Notes: a model not told the origin generated them from the sequence alone. Numbered from the stretch's first letter, positions 17,192 to 26,840 are shown. The stretch is 64,000 bases of DNA from Flavobacterium sp. MC2016-06 (GCF_009711165.2 NZ_WMID02000011.1:1-64000), one strand, 5' to 3'. Translations and numbers: made by a program.

Positions 17192-20100
17192 ATGAAATCT
17201 AAATTATTACAAATGGTATTGCTGCTGTTTACATCTTTTGCATTTTCGCAGAACTTTGATGTAAACGGAACTGTACTTGATGGCTCAGGTTTATCACTGC
17301 CTGGCGTAAATGTAAAAGTTAAAAATTCGGCACAAAGTACAACCACAGACTTTGACGGATCTTTTAAATTATCGGGTATCCCAAAAGGAACCGTAATTGT
17401 ATTCAGTTATATAGGTTTCCGTACACAAGAAGTTGTAGTAGAGGGAACTAAAGTTACTGTAAAAATGAGCGACGATGCTAAGTCGTTAGACGAAGTTGTT
17501 GTAATTGGTTACGGAAGCCAAAAAAAGAGAGAAGTTACAGGTGCTGTTGCAGTTCTTGACAGTAAAACGCTTGATATCTTGAAACCAACAAGAATAGAGC
17601 AGGCTTTACAAGGAACTATTTCGGGTGTAAACGTAACGACACAATCTGGAGCGCCGGGTGCGCCGCTGGATATTCGTATTCGTGGTATAGCCACAAATGG
17701 TGAAAACAGACCAACCGTAATTATTGATGGTTATGTTGGAGATTTAGGCTTATTGAGCCCGAACGATATTGAAACCATTACGGTTTTAAAAGATGCTCAA
17801 GCAGCCATTTATGGAACTATTGGAGCAAACGGAATCATTTTGGTTACGACTAAAATGGGTAAAAAGAATTCTAAAACCAGAGTTTCTTTCAACAGTTCTG
17901 CAGGTTTTCAGGAAACATCTAGAAAATTACCAATGCTGAATGCTACAGAATATGCGCTTTTATTAAACGAAAGTTATTCTAACGGCGGTAGAGCACTTCC
18001 TTATCCAAATGTAAGTGGTTTAGGAAAAGGCACTAATTGGCAGGATGAAGTTTTCCAGAAAGGTGTTCCTATTATCAATAACGATTTGACTATTTCTGGA
18101 GGTTCAGATAAAATTACGTACTCTATAAGTGGTTCGCATTTAGATCAAGAAGGAATTGTTGGCGGTGATAAATCGGGTTTTCTTAGAAATACGGCTAGAT
18201 TAGGATTTGGTGCAGATTTAAGCGATAAGATTAAATTGAAAACGAATGTTATTTATACGTATTTCACCAGAAATACATTAAACGAAAATGGTCTTGGATC
18301 TGTTTTATTTAATGCCTTAAACGTTCCTGCAACTTTAAGCCCTTATGATGCAAATGGCAATTTTACTTTAGTGCCAAGTACAACAGGATTAGGAACAGAA
18401 ATTATAAATCCGTTAGCACAGATCGCAAATACGTATAACGATTATAATTATAAAAAATTAAACGGAAATTTTGGATTAGACTATAAAATCTTCAAAGGAT
18501 TTACACTCTCAAGTTCAATAGGTTTTAATACATCAAACAGCGAATCAAAAACATTTGCACAACAAATCAGCTACGGCGGAAAAGTATTTGATGTACAAAG
18601 AAGTTCTGTAACACAAGGCGCTGTAAATGATAATAATTATTCATTTGACCTTTTTGGAACTTATAATACCAAAATTGCAGAAAATCATAACATTGTAGGA
18701 ACTATTGGTACAACAATCTTTAAAGAATGGGGTAACGGACTTTATGCTACTGGTTTTGATGTCCCTAATAATTCTTGGGATTTTGCAGATATTTCTTTAA
18801 CAAAAGGAATCTCAGAAACGCTTACAAATAGTTCGTATGTATACGACCAAAGAAGACTTTCTTATTTTGGAAGATTACAATACGATTACAAAGGGAAATA
18901 CTTGTTTTCTGCCATGATTAGACGTGATGCGTCAACTAAATTTGGACCGGGAAATAAAGTAGGTTACTTTCCTTCATTTACGGGAGGTTGGGTTATCTCT
19001 GATGAAAGTTTCTTTGGACAGCCAAAAGTGCTTAGCTTCTTAAAATTAAGAGCAAGTTACGGTACTTTAGGAAATGACCAGATTCCGAATTACGGTTACA
19101 TCGGACTTCTTACAGGTGAAGCGACTTATGTTTTTGATGGCACGCTGGCTAACGGAACGGCAACAGGACAAGTGCCAAATCCAAACTTAAAATGGGAAGA
19201 AGCTAGAAAATTTGATGTTGGTTTGGATACAAAATTATTCAACGACAAAATATTTTTGGTAGCAGATTATTTTATTGATACCAGAAAAGATTTATTAATT
19301 CCGAATATTCCAGTTTCAGGAATTAATGGTACAGGTGCGCCGGGAGCAAGTTCTCCAACTTTAAACGCAGGAACGGTTAGAAATTCTGGATTTGAATTTT
19401 CTGTAGATTACAAAGAGAAATTTTCAGACTCATTCTCAATGAGCGTAGGTTACAATATTACTTTCCTTAAAAATGAAGTATTAGAAGTAAACAACGGAAC
19501 AGGCTTTATAGAAGGCGGTGCTTTTGGAGTAGGACAGCCTGCACCTTCACGCATGGAAGTTGGAAAACCAATTGGCTATTTTTACGGATATAAAACTGAT
19601 GGAATTTTTCAAAACCAAGCCGAAATTGATGCACATCCATCACAACTTGCTTTAGGAGCAAATGCTGCGCCTGGAGACATTCGTTATGTAGACGTAAACG
19701 GCGATGGTGTAATTGATACCAAAGACAAAACAAACATTGGAGATCCAATTCCTAATGCAACAATGGGTTTCAATTTACAGCTGAATTATAAAAATCTAGA
19801 TTTTGCAGCTTTCACTTTCGCTTCCGTTGGTAACGATATGGTTCGTAATTACGAAAGAACACTTTCTGATGCCAATCGTTTAAATTATGTTTTAGACAGA
19901 TGGACAGGAGAAGGAACAAGTAATTCGACTCCAAGAGTAACAACAGGAGCTACGGCAAACAATGTTTTCTCAGATTATTATATCGAAGATGCTTCTTATT
20001 TCAGAATTCAAAATGTACAATTAGGCTATACATTAAATCAAAAAGTATCTCAAAAAGCAGGAATTACCAAATTAAGACTTTATGCAGGTGTAAACAACCT

Positions 20101-20230
20101 ATACACGTTTACAAAATATAAAGGCTTTGATCCAGGTGCTTCTAATGGAGCTCCAATTGGAGGAGGAATTGATTACGGATTCTATCCTGTGCCAAGAACT
20201 TATTTAATGGGCTTAAACATTAATTTTTAA
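17192..20230 (+). CDS. SusC/RagA family TonB-linked outer-membrane transporter
   Basis: This 1012-residue protein has a signal peptide (1-20, ending FAFSQ) and a carboxypeptidase-regulatory-like domain (about 22-95). The TonB-box/plug entry LDEVVVIGYGSQKKREVTGA lies at 99-118, then come a plug domain to about 235 and a 22-strand-type barrel ending in aromatic GLNINF. It is the TonB-energised importer for oligosaccharides in SusCD complexes. The SusD partner starts 12 bp downstream and the operon continues through the first GH16 gene with gaps of 11-12 bp. Intact, normal length. Confidence 0.97.
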   Translation: MKSKLLQMVLLLFTSFAFSQNFDVNGTVLDGSGLSLPGVNVKVKNSAQSTTTDFDGSFKLSGIPKGTVIVFSYIGFRTQEVVVEGTKVTVKMSDDAKSLDEVVVIGYGSQKKREVTGAVAVLDSKTLDILKPTRIEQALQGTISGVNVTTQSGAPGAPLDIRIRGIATNGENRPTVIIDGYVGDLGLLSPNDIETITVLKDAQAAIYGTIGANGIILVTTKMGKKNSKTRVSFNSSAGFQETSRKLPMLNATEYALLLNESYSNGGRALPYPNVSGLGKGTNWQDEVFQKGVPIINNDLTISGGSDKITYSISGSHLDQEGIVGGDKSGFLRNTARLGFGADLSDKIKLKTNVIYTYFTRNTLNENGLGSVLFNALNVPATLSPYDANGNFTLVPSTTGLGTEIINPLAQIANTYNDYNYKKLNGNFGLDYKIFKGFTLSSSIGFNTSNSESKTFAQQISYGGKVFDVQRSSVTQGAVNDNNYSFDLFGTYNTKIAENHNIVGTIGTTIFKEWGNGLYATGFDVPNNSWDFADISLTKGISETLTNSSYVYDQRRLSYFGRLQYDYKGKYLFSAMIRRDASTKFGPGNKVGYFPSFTGGWVISDESFFGQPKVLSFLKLRASYGTLGNDQIPNYGYIGLLTGEATYVFDGTLANGTATGQVPNPNLKWEEARKFDVGLDTKLFNDKIFLVADYFIDTRKDLLIPNIPVSGINGTGAPGASSPTLNAGTVRNSGFEFSVDYKEKFSDSFSMSVGYNITFLKNEVLEVNNGTGFIEGGAFGVGQPAPSRMEVGKPIGYFYGYKTDGIFQNQAEIDAHPSQLALGANAAPGDIRYVDVNGDGVIDTKDKTNIGDPIPNATMGFNLQLNYKNLDFAAFTFASVGNDMVRNYERTLSDANRLNYVLDRWTGEGTSNSTPRVTTGATANNVFSDYYIEDASYFRIQNVQLGYTLNQKVSQKAGITKLRLYAGVNNLYTFTKYKGFDPGASNGAPIGGGIDYGFYPVPRTYLMGLNINF

Positions 20231-20241
20231 TTTCAATTAAA

Positions 20242-21741
20242 ATGAAAAAATATATTTTCACAACTATAGCAGCGATAACATTGCTTTCGACCGTAACGAC
20301 TTCTTGTTCGGACGATTTTGTTGATCCTACTCCAGCATATTCTATTGACTCCGAGAATTATTTTAATTCAAAGGCAGATTATGATAACGCTTTAATTGCG
20401 GCTTACGATTTATTGCAGTCTTCTTATGTAAATGTTTTATTAGGAGAAATTGCTTCAGATAATACACTTTGCGGCGGCGAAAGCCCAACAGACGTTATTG
20501 GTTTTCAACAAATAGACGATATGATTCATACGCCTACAAACAGCAATCTTAGAGATATCTGGAATTGGATGTTTGCAGGAGTTCAAAGAGCCAATTATAT
20601 TCTTGAATTTCAGGATAAAACCGATTTTCAAGGAAAAGCACAGCTTATAGCCGAAACACGTTTTCTTAGAGCCTACTACCAGTTTGAGTTAGTAAAATGG
20701 TTTGGTGGTATACCCATGAAAGGCGATGCTAGGTTTAAAATTGGAGATGAAACGATAATTCCGCGTTCAACAGCAGCAGAAGTTTACGCTTCTATCGAAG
20801 CTGATTTAAATTACGCGGTTACTAATTTATCTCCAATTGCTGCTCAAAAAGGAAGAGCTACAAAAGGTGCTGCGCAAGCATTATTAGGAAAAGCTTATTT
20901 GTATCAAAATAAATTTACACAAGCCTCAGCTGTTCTGCAAGACCTAATAAACTCTGGAAGTTACTCATTAGTTACAGACTACAACGGAATGTTTGAAATG
21001 GATGGAGAAAACGGTTCAGAATCTGTTTTTGAAGTACAATACACAGATGTTGAAGGAGCAGGATTTGGATGTTTACAATGCAGCGAAGGTAACGTTGCTG
21101 TAGGTTTTAGCGGGGTTAGAAACTTTTCTGGACCACTTTTCTCTTCAGGATTTAGTTTTAACATTCCAACCAAAGAATCTGCAGATGCTTTTGAAGCTGG
21201 AGACAAACGTAAAGATGTTGCGATACTTGACATTGTAGCTTTTGCAGCAGCAAATGCTTCTTACGATAATGGAGCAGGAGTAAGCTACGGAAAAGGAAAT
21301 GAAGACACAGGTTACTTTAACAGAAAATACCTGCCACGCAAAAGAAGTTCTGCAGCAGCAGGAGATTTAAACCTAACAAATCCAAACAATTATAGAGCAA
21401 TACGTTATGCAGATGTTTTATTGATGGCAGCAGAAGCTTATAATAGAGGAGGAATTGATGACGGAAAAGCCAGAGGATATCTTAACCAAGTAAGAAGACG
21501 TGCTTTTGGAGACAGCAATCATGATATTGCAGCTTCTGGAGCAGCGCTTACTGATTTTATTTTGGCAGAAAGAAGAGTGGAGCTTTTTGGAGAAGGACAT
21601 CGTTTTTTCGATTTAGTTAGAACAGGAAAAGCTGTAGGAACAATAGCTGGTTTTAAAGCGAATAAAAACGAATTATTCCCGCTTCCAATTGAAGAAATTC
21701 AATTTGCAAACGGAAATTGGCAACAAAATCCTGGATATTAA
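20242..21741 (+). CDS. SusD/RagB family surface glycan-binding lipoprotein
   Basis: This 499-residue protein has a lipoprotein signal ending TTSC, lipidated Cys at 22. The SusD fold is evident: an N-terminal segment DNALIAAYDLLQSSY, TPR-like helices, AETRFLRAYYQFELVKWFGG near 135-155, and a C-terminal GHRFFDLVRTG and PLPIEEI typical of RagB/SusD. It forms the lid of the SusC barrel and captures oligosaccharide at the cell surface. It is 12 bp after susC and 12 bp before the PKD lipoprotein. Confidence 0.96.
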   Translation: MKKYIFTTIAAITLLSTVTTSCSDDFVDPTPAYSIDSENYFNSKADYDNALIAAYDLLQSSYVNVLLGEIASDNTLCGGESPTDVIGFQQIDDMIHTPTNSNLRDIWNWMFAGVQRANYILEFQDKTDFQGKAQLIAETRFLRAYYQFELVKWFGGIPMKGDARFKIGDETIIPRSTAAEVYASIEADLNYAVTNLSPIAAQKGRATKGAAQALLGKAYLYQNKFTQASAVLQDLINSGSYSLVTDYNGMFEMDGENGSESVFEVQYTDVEGAGFGCLQCSEGNVAVGFSGVRNFSGPLFSSGFSFNIPTKESADAFEAGDKRKDVAILDIVAFAAANASYDNGAGVSYGKGNEDTGYFNRKYLPRKRSSAAAGDLNLTNPNNYRAIRYADVLLMAAEAYNRGGIDDGKARGYLNQVRRRAFGDSNHDIAASGAALTDFILAERRVELFGEGHRFFDLVRTGKAVGTIAGFKANKNELFPLPIEEIQFANGNWQQNPGY

Positions 21742-21753
21742 AAAACATCAATC

Positions 21754-23367
21754 ATGAAAAAAATATATTTAATTATAAATCTATTCGCTTTAGCAATGCT
21801 GATTGCTTGCTCAAACGATAATTTGGATGTTGATTTAAGTGGTGTAGCAGCGCCAGCAAACATTTCGGCATTAACGACAGTTACACAAGACAATACGGGA
21901 AAAGTAACTTTTTTACCTAAAGGCGAAGGTGTAACACAATACAAAATAAATTTTGGTGACGGAAGTCCAGAATCGGCATATTTTTCTGTAGGAGGAACCG
22001 TAGACCATATTTATAAAGAAGGTGTTTACAAATCTAAGATTATTGCAATGGGCGTTACAGGCGAAATAACACAAGTAGATCAAGATGTTGTGGTTTCGTT
22101 TAGAGCACCAGAAAACTTAGAAGTAATTATCACCAATGATTTATCAGTTTCTAAAAAAGTAACTGTAAAAGCAACCGCAGATTTTGCCTTGTTTTTTGAT
22201 GTTTATTTTGGAGAAACAGGAAAACCAAATCCAGTTTCAGCAAACAATGGCGAATCTGTTTCGTATACGTATCAAGAAGCTGGAATTTACACAATTCGCG
22301 TAGTTTCAAAAAGTGCAGCGGTAAAAACAACCGAGTATACAGCACAAGTTACAGCAAAATTAATTGTTAACCCAACAGCATCAGCGCCAACACCGCCAAA
22401 TAGACAAGCAGGCGATGTAATCTCTATTTACGGTTCTAAATACACCAATGTTGCAGGAACAAACTATTTCCCAGATTGGGGTCAAGGCGGACAAGGAAGC
22501 AGCTGGGCAGAATTTGATTTAAATGGCGATAAAATGCTAAACTATATCAAATTAAGCTACCAAGGAATTGCTTTGGCAGACAATGTAACGGTAGACGTTT
22601 CTGGAATGGAATACATTCACATGGATGTTTGGACAGCAGATTTACAAAAAATCGAAACTTCATTAATTAGTAAATCAAATGGGGAAAGACCAGTTGTAAA
22701 AGATCTTACAGCAAACCAATGGACAAGTATCGATATTCCAATTTCAGCATTTACAAGTCAGACAGGATTTACAGTTGCCGATATTTTCCAATTAAAATTT
22801 GTTGGAACACCTTGGGCTGTAGGAACCGTATTTATAGATAATATTTATTTCTACAAAGCACCAGCCGTATCAGTATCATTACCGTTTGATTTTGAATCTA
22901 CGGCATTAACGTACGCATGGGCAGGTTTTGGAAACGTGAATGCTTCTGTAATTGCAAATCCAGATAAAACAGGATTAAATGTATCTGATAAAGTAGTAAA
23001 ATTAGAAAAAAAATCAGGAGCAGAAACTTGGTCAGGAGCAAGCTTAGACCTAGAAAGCGCGCCAGATTTTACTAAAGGAACTAAAATAAAAGTAAAAGTC
23101 TGGTCGCCAAAAGTGGGAGCCGATATATTGTACAAAATGGAACTTTCTACGTCACCAAAAGACGGAAACGGCAATCCAAGTGTCAATTTTGAAGTACATG
23201 CCACAACAACCGTAGCAAATGCTTGGCAGGAATTGACATTTGATCTTACAAGTGCAGCAAGTTTTAGCAGCAGCATAAAATACGACAGAGTAATTCTATT
23301 TCCAGACTTTGGAGTATCAGGTACAGGAGTGAGCTATTACTTTGATGACATTAAACAATCCAATTAA
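21754..23367 (+). CDS. PUL surface lipoprotein with PKD domains and glycan-binding-like modules
   Basis: This 537-residue protein has lipobox LIAC, lipidated Cys near 19. A PKD-like domain (about 40-120, INFGDGSPES and HIYKEGVYKSKI) and a second immunoglobulin-like repeat (about 125-205) follow. Two beta-rich modules come next (about 220-370 with WAEFDLNGDKM and IDNIYFYK, and 375-537 with YYFDDIKQ) that resemble carbohydrate-binding jelly rolls. By its place after susD it is probably the SusE-like surface glycan-binding protein. No catalytic motif was seen. The module assignments rest on pattern, not on a search. Confidence 0.75.
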   Translation: MKKIYLIINLFALAMLIACSNDNLDVDLSGVAAPANISALTTVTQDNTGKVTFLPKGEGVTQYKINFGDGSPESAYFSVGGTVDHIYKEGVYKSKIIAMGVTGEITQVDQDVVVSFRAPENLEVIITNDLSVSKKVTVKATADFALFFDVYFGETGKPNPVSANNGESVSYTYQEAGIYTIRVVSKSAAVKTTEYTAQVTAKLIVNPTASAPTPPNRQAGDVISIYGSKYTNVAGTNYFPDWGQGGQGSSWAEFDLNGDKMLNYIKLSYQGIALADNVTVDVSGMEYIHMDVWTADLQKIETSLISKSNGERPVVKDLTANQWTSIDIPISAFTSQTGFTVADIFQLKFVGTPWAVGTVFIDNIYFYKAPAVSVSLPFDFESTALTYAWAGFGNVNASVIANPDKTGLNVSDKVVKLEKKSGAETWSGASLDLESAPDFTKGTKIKVKVWSPKVGADILYKMELSTSPKDGNGNPSVNFEVHATTTVANAWQELTFDLTSAASFSSSIKYDRVILFPDFGVSGTGVSYYFDDIKQSN

Positions 23368-23378
23368 AACAAGAAATC

Positions 23379-25034
23379 ATGAGCAAAAAAATAATTATAA
23401 AGATAGTATCCTTATTTACGATTCTCTTGATGACGGGTTGTCAGAAAGACGATTTTACATTCGGATCAATAGATTCGCCAGCCAATCTAAAAGTAACCGC
23501 TGTGATTGTGGGTAAAACAACCGGAGATCCCAACGGAGACGGTTCAGGAACAGTAAAGTTTACCGCAGTTGCAGACAATGCAATATCATACAAATACGTA
23601 TACAGCGACGGTACATCAGATAACGCTCCAAATGGTATGATTACAAAACGATTTACCAAAACAGGAGTTAATACCTATACTGTAACTATAATTGCATCAG
23701 GAAAAGGTGGTGTAACTGCCAATACAACTGTTGATGTTACGGTAGCAAGTGATTTTAGTGACGATCAAGCCGTGCAATTCTTAACGGGCGGAACCTCTAA
23801 AAAATGGTATTGGTCAGCATCAGAACCAGGACATTTGGGCGTAGGTCAAAATGATGGCGATGCGACTAAAAACTATTACGGAAACTACTATCAAGCAGCT
23901 CCTTTTGAAAAAGCAGGTTCACCATCTAGCAGTTGTTTATACGAAAACGTATTAACATTCTCTTTAGTTGGAGATCAATTAAAATACGAATTAGACAACG
24001 GCGGAGCAACATTCTTTAATGCAGCTTTTGGTAGTGTAGTAGGTGCAACTTTAGCGTCTGATGAATGTTTAACGTATAACGCAAGCGGCGTTAAAACCGT
24101 ATCATTAAGTCCATCAGAATCTGTTGTAACCAAAAATCCAGATCACGCGACACAAACCAGAGGAACAATGATGAACTTCTCTGACGGTGGCTTTATGGGC
24201 TATTATATAGGACAAAGTTCTTATGAGATTTTATCGATAACAGCCAACAGAATGGTTGTAAGAGCCATAATGGGAGGGAACCCAGCATTAGCTTGGTACC
24301 ATACTTTTACGACAACAAAACCAACTCAAAATCCGGTAACAGATTATACTAAATTAGTTTGGTCTGACGAATTTAATACCGATGGAGCTCCAGATACAGC
24401 AAAATGGGGTTATGATTTAGGAAACGGCGGTTTTGGTAATAATGAAAAACAAAACTACACGACTTCTGCAACAAATGTAATTGTACAAGGCGGAAGCTTA
24501 AAAATTACAGCAAAAAAAGAAGCTTCAGGCGGATCAGATTATTCATCAGCAAGACTTAAATCAGAAGGTAAATATGCCTTTACTTATGGAAAAGTTGAGG
24601 TTCGTGCCAAATTACCAATAGGAGGCGGAACATGGCCGGCTATTTGGATGCTTGGTGCAAACTACGCCACAAATGCATGGCCAGCCTGTGGAGAATTAGA
24701 TATTATGGAACATGTTGGGAATGATCAAAACGTGATTCACGGAACGCTTCATTATCCTGGACATTCGGGAGGAAATGGAAATACAGGTTCTAAAACAATT
24801 CCAAATGTTTCTACAGAATTCCATATTTATAAAACAATTTGGAGTCCGGCAAGCGTAAAAATTTATGTAGATGATGAATTAATTCATTCAGTTCCTAATG
24901 ATGCATCATTGCCTTTCAATAAAGACTTTTTCTTGATTTTGAATGTAGCCATGGGAGGTAATTTTGGTGGAAATATTGATGCTGCTTTTACACAATCTAC
25001 AATGGAGATTGATTACGTAAGAGTATATCAATAG
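23379..25034 (+). CDS. GH16 endo-glucanase lipoprotein with PKD and a lipocalin-like middle domain
   Basis: This 551-residue protein has lipobox MTGC, Cys 21. Domain order: a PKD-like domain (about 35-125); a beta-rich middle region of about 185 residues (from about 125, with TGGTSKKWYWSASEPGHLGV); and the GH16 catalytic domain (about 320-551). The catalytic motif ELDIMEHVG has nucleophile Glu439, Asp441 and acid/base Glu444. The ExDxxE spacing is that of laminarinases and related enzymes rather than of lichenases. It is inferred to cut beta-1,3-glucan at the cell surface. It is the last gene before a hairpin terminator. Confidence 0.9.
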   Translation: MSKKIIIKIVSLFTILLMTGCQKDDFTFGSIDSPANLKVTAVIVGKTTGDPNGDGSGTVKFTAVADNAISYKYVYSDGTSDNAPNGMITKRFTKTGVNTYTVTIIASGKGGVTANTTVDVTVASDFSDDQAVQFLTGGTSKKWYWSASEPGHLGVGQNDGDATKNYYGNYYQAAPFEKAGSPSSSCLYENVLTFSLVGDQLKYELDNGGATFFNAAFGSVVGATLASDECLTYNASGVKTVSLSPSESVVTKNPDHATQTRGTMMNFSDGGFMGYYIGQSSYEILSITANRMVVRAIMGGNPALAWYHTFTTTKPTQNPVTDYTKLVWSDEFNTDGAPDTAKWGYDLGNGGFGNNEKQNYTTSATNVIVQGGSLKITAKKEASGGSDYSSARLKSEGKYAFTYGKVEVRAKLPIGGGTWPAIWMLGANYATNAWPACGELDIMEHVGNDQNVIHGTLHYPGHSGGNGNTGSKTIPNVSTEFHIYKTIWSPASVKIYVDDELIHSVPNDASLPFNKDFFLILNVAMGGNFGGNIDAAFTQSTMEIDYVRVYQ

Positions 25035-25059
25035 GTTGATTAATTAGTAATATTGAAGA

Positions 25060-25094
25060 AAGAAGGTCAGTTTAGGCTGGCCTTCTTGATTTTA
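25060..25094 (+). terminator. Hairpin terminator between the two GH16 genes
   Basis: AAGAAGGTCAG (25060-25070) pairs with CTGGCCTTCTT (25077-25087) with one G-T pair, loop TTTAGG, followed by GATTTT. It ends or attenuates the susC operon before the second GH16 gene. An in-frame TTG at 25053 would place this hairpin inside the coding region, which argues against that start. Confidence 0.7.
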
Positions 25095-25115
25095 GAAATC
25101 GAAAAAAGCATATCT

Positions 25116-25874
25116 ATGAAAAAAATATTTATACTAGTAATGATCAGTGGTTTTTGCTTTGCACAACAAGTAAAGAGAAAACTCGTTTGGGAAGAAAATT
25201 TTAATAAAAATACACTAAACGAATCGTTTTGGAATTTTGAACTAGGGGACGGCTGTCCAGATCTTTGCGGCTGGGGAAATAACGAAAGGCAGATTTACAC
25301 CACAAAAAACCACGAGTTTAAAGATGGGAATTTAGTAATTGAAGCCCGAAAAGAAGGAGATAAATACACTTCGACAAAAATTACAACAAAAGGGAAAAAA
25401 GAATTTCTTTATGGTCGAATAGAAGCCAGAGCAAAACTACCAGTTGGTCATGGTTTATGGCCTGCATTCTGGATGTTAGGTGCCAATATTGATGAGGTAA
25501 AATGGCCAAAAACAGGAGAAATAGACATTTTAGAATACATCGGAAGAGATCCACACATGGTTTATACAACGCTGCACACACAAGCCAGCCACGGAAATAC
25601 CATTAATACAAAAAGAACATCATTTCCTACCATAGAAGAAGGTTATCATGTATATGCGATCGAGTGGAGCAAAGATAAAATGGATTTTTTTGTAGACAAA
25701 ACTTTAGTGTATACTTTCAATCCAGAAGTCAAAAATGAAGACACTTGGCCGTTTAATAAACCATTTTATATCATTGTCAATTTAGCAATCGGAGGTAATT
25801 TTGGAGGTCCAGATGTAGACGACAAGGTCTTACCGCAAAAATATTATGTAGATTACGTTCGTGTTTATCAATAA
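25116..25874 (+). CDS. Secreted GH16 beta-glucanase (laminarinase type)
   Basis: This 252-residue protein has a cleavable signal peptide (about 1-16, ending CFAQ) and a single GH16 domain. The catalytic motif EIDILEYIG has Glu135, Asp137 and Glu140, again ExDxxE. Substrate-cleft tryptophans (GLWPAFWMLG) and the terminal YYVDYVRVYQ strand are conserved. No lipobox is present, so unlike its neighbour it is probably periplasmic or released. I chose the ATG at 25116 over a TTG 63 bp earlier, which would run through a terminator hairpin and precede the signal peptide with a charged extension. It is about 80 bp downstream of the first GH16 gene. Confidence 0.92.
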   Translation: MKKIFILVMISGFCFAQQVKRKLVWEENFNKNTLNESFWNFELGDGCPDLCGWGNNERQIYTTKNHEFKDGNLVIEARKEGDKYTSTKITTKGKKEFLYGRIEARAKLPVGHGLWPAFWMLGANIDEVKWPKTGEIDILEYIGRDPHMVYTTLHTQASHGNTINTKRTSFPTIEEGYHVYAIEWSKDKMDFFVDKTLVYTFNPEVKNEDTWPFNKPFYIIVNLAIGGNFGGPDVDDKVLPQKYYVDYVRVYQ

Positions 25875-25903
25875 TAAAAATAATGTAAATCCTACAAGAA
25901 AAA

Positions 25904-25959
25904 GACAGATGTAAATACCTTAAATATTTAATTGTAAGTTATTTACGTCTGTTTTTTTT
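25904..25959 (+). terminator. Terminator at the end of the PUL
   Basis: ACAGATGTAAATA (25905-25917) pairs with TATTTACGTCTGT (25940-25952) with one G-T pair, followed by eight T residues. It closes transcription of the second GH16 gene. The remaining bases to 26205 hold the sigma-factor promoter. Confidence 0.75.
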
Positions 25960-26063
25960 ATGCTTAAATATTTTAAATTTTGAACATTTTTTGTGTTTTG
26001 AATGTAAAGTTTAAGTTTAATTTACATTATTTAATATTTTGGTGTGAATTATTCTTCATTTTA

Positions 26064-26096
26064 TTTGCTTTTTAAAATAATAATTTGTTAAATTTG
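26064..26096 (+). promoter_or_regulatory. Bacteroidota-type promoter of the sigma-factor gene
   Basis: TTTG (26064-26067) and TAAATTTG (26089-26096) are separated by 21 bp, matching the consensus TTTG-N19-21-TAnnTTTG. The predicted start near 26103 leaves a leader of about 100 bases before the ATG at 26206. This is the best full promoter match in the window. Confidence 0.65.
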
Positions 26097-26205
26097 ATCC
26101 ATAATATTAACACAACTTAACTCAAAAGATACGCCTATACAATAAAACTACTTTTTAGAAAAAATTGCTCCAAATTTTAAATAGAAACTAAAAAAAAGTA
26201 GTATT

Positions 26206-26790
26206 ATGGCTGATCTGCATATTCCAGACGCTCTATTAGTTAGAAATTATGTCGAAGGTAACGAAAGTGCCTTAGCGACATTGATAAAAAGGCACGAGTC
26301 TAAGATATATGGATTTATATATTCTAAGATTGCTGATAGAGATATTTCAAATGATATTTTTCAAGACACTTTTATTAAAGTAATCAAAACTTTAAAAAGC
26401 AACTCCTATAATGAAGAAGGTAAATTCTTGCCTTGGGTGATGCGTATATCTCACAATCTAATTGTAGATCATTTTCGTAAAACCAAAAAAATGCCAATGT
26501 ATAGAGAGACCGAAGAATTTTCGATATTCTCTATCATGTCAGATGATTCATTAACAATCGAAAATAAAATGATTGTTGATCAAGTAGAAATTGATTTAAA
26601 AAAAATAATCGAAGAACTTCCGCAAGATCAAAAAGAAGTCTTAGTAATGCGCATGTATCAAGACATGAGTTTTAAAGAAATTTCTGAACTTACAGGCGTT
26701 AGTATTAATACAGCATTAGGAAGAATGCGTTATGCATTAATGAACTTGAGAAAAATAATTGATAAAAATCAAATTATTTTAACCAACTAA
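26206..26790 (+). CDS. RNA polymerase sigma factor, sigma-70 family (ECF-type)
   Basis: This is a 194-residue protein. Region sigma-2 spans about residues 20-95 (DIFQDTFIKVIKTL and LPWVMRISHNLIVDHFRK, the core-binding and -10 recognition helices). Sigma-4 spans about 130-185 (LPQDQKEVLVMRMYQDMSFK followed by the HTH with SINTALGRMRYAL). No anti-sigma factor gene is adjacent, unlike many ECF pairs. A full Bacteroidota promoter lies upstream with a long leader. It is followed by a 47-residue gene with its own -7 element. Confidence 0.92.
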   Translation: MADLHIPDALLVRNYVEGNESALATLIKRHESKIYGFIYSKIADRDISNDIFQDTFIKVIKTLKSNSYNEEGKFLPWVMRISHNLIVDHFRKTKKMPMYRETEEFSIFSIMSDDSLTIENKMIVDQVEIDLKKIIEELPQDQKEVLVMRMYQDMSFKEISELTGVSINTALGRMRYALMNLRKIIDKNQIILTN

Positions 26791-26813
26791 TACTATTTTG
26801 AGTAAATGCCCGT

Positions 26814-26821
26814 TATATTTG
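26814..26821 (+). promoter_or_regulatory. Candidate -7 element TATATTTG before the 47-residue gene
   Basis: TATATTTG is an exact TAnnTTTG match 19 bp before the ATG at 26841, in the short gap after the sigma-factor stop codon. It implies that the small gene is transcribed separately from, or in addition to, the sigma gene. Confidence 0.5.
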
Positions 26822-26840
26822 TATAAAACATTTTGAAAGT

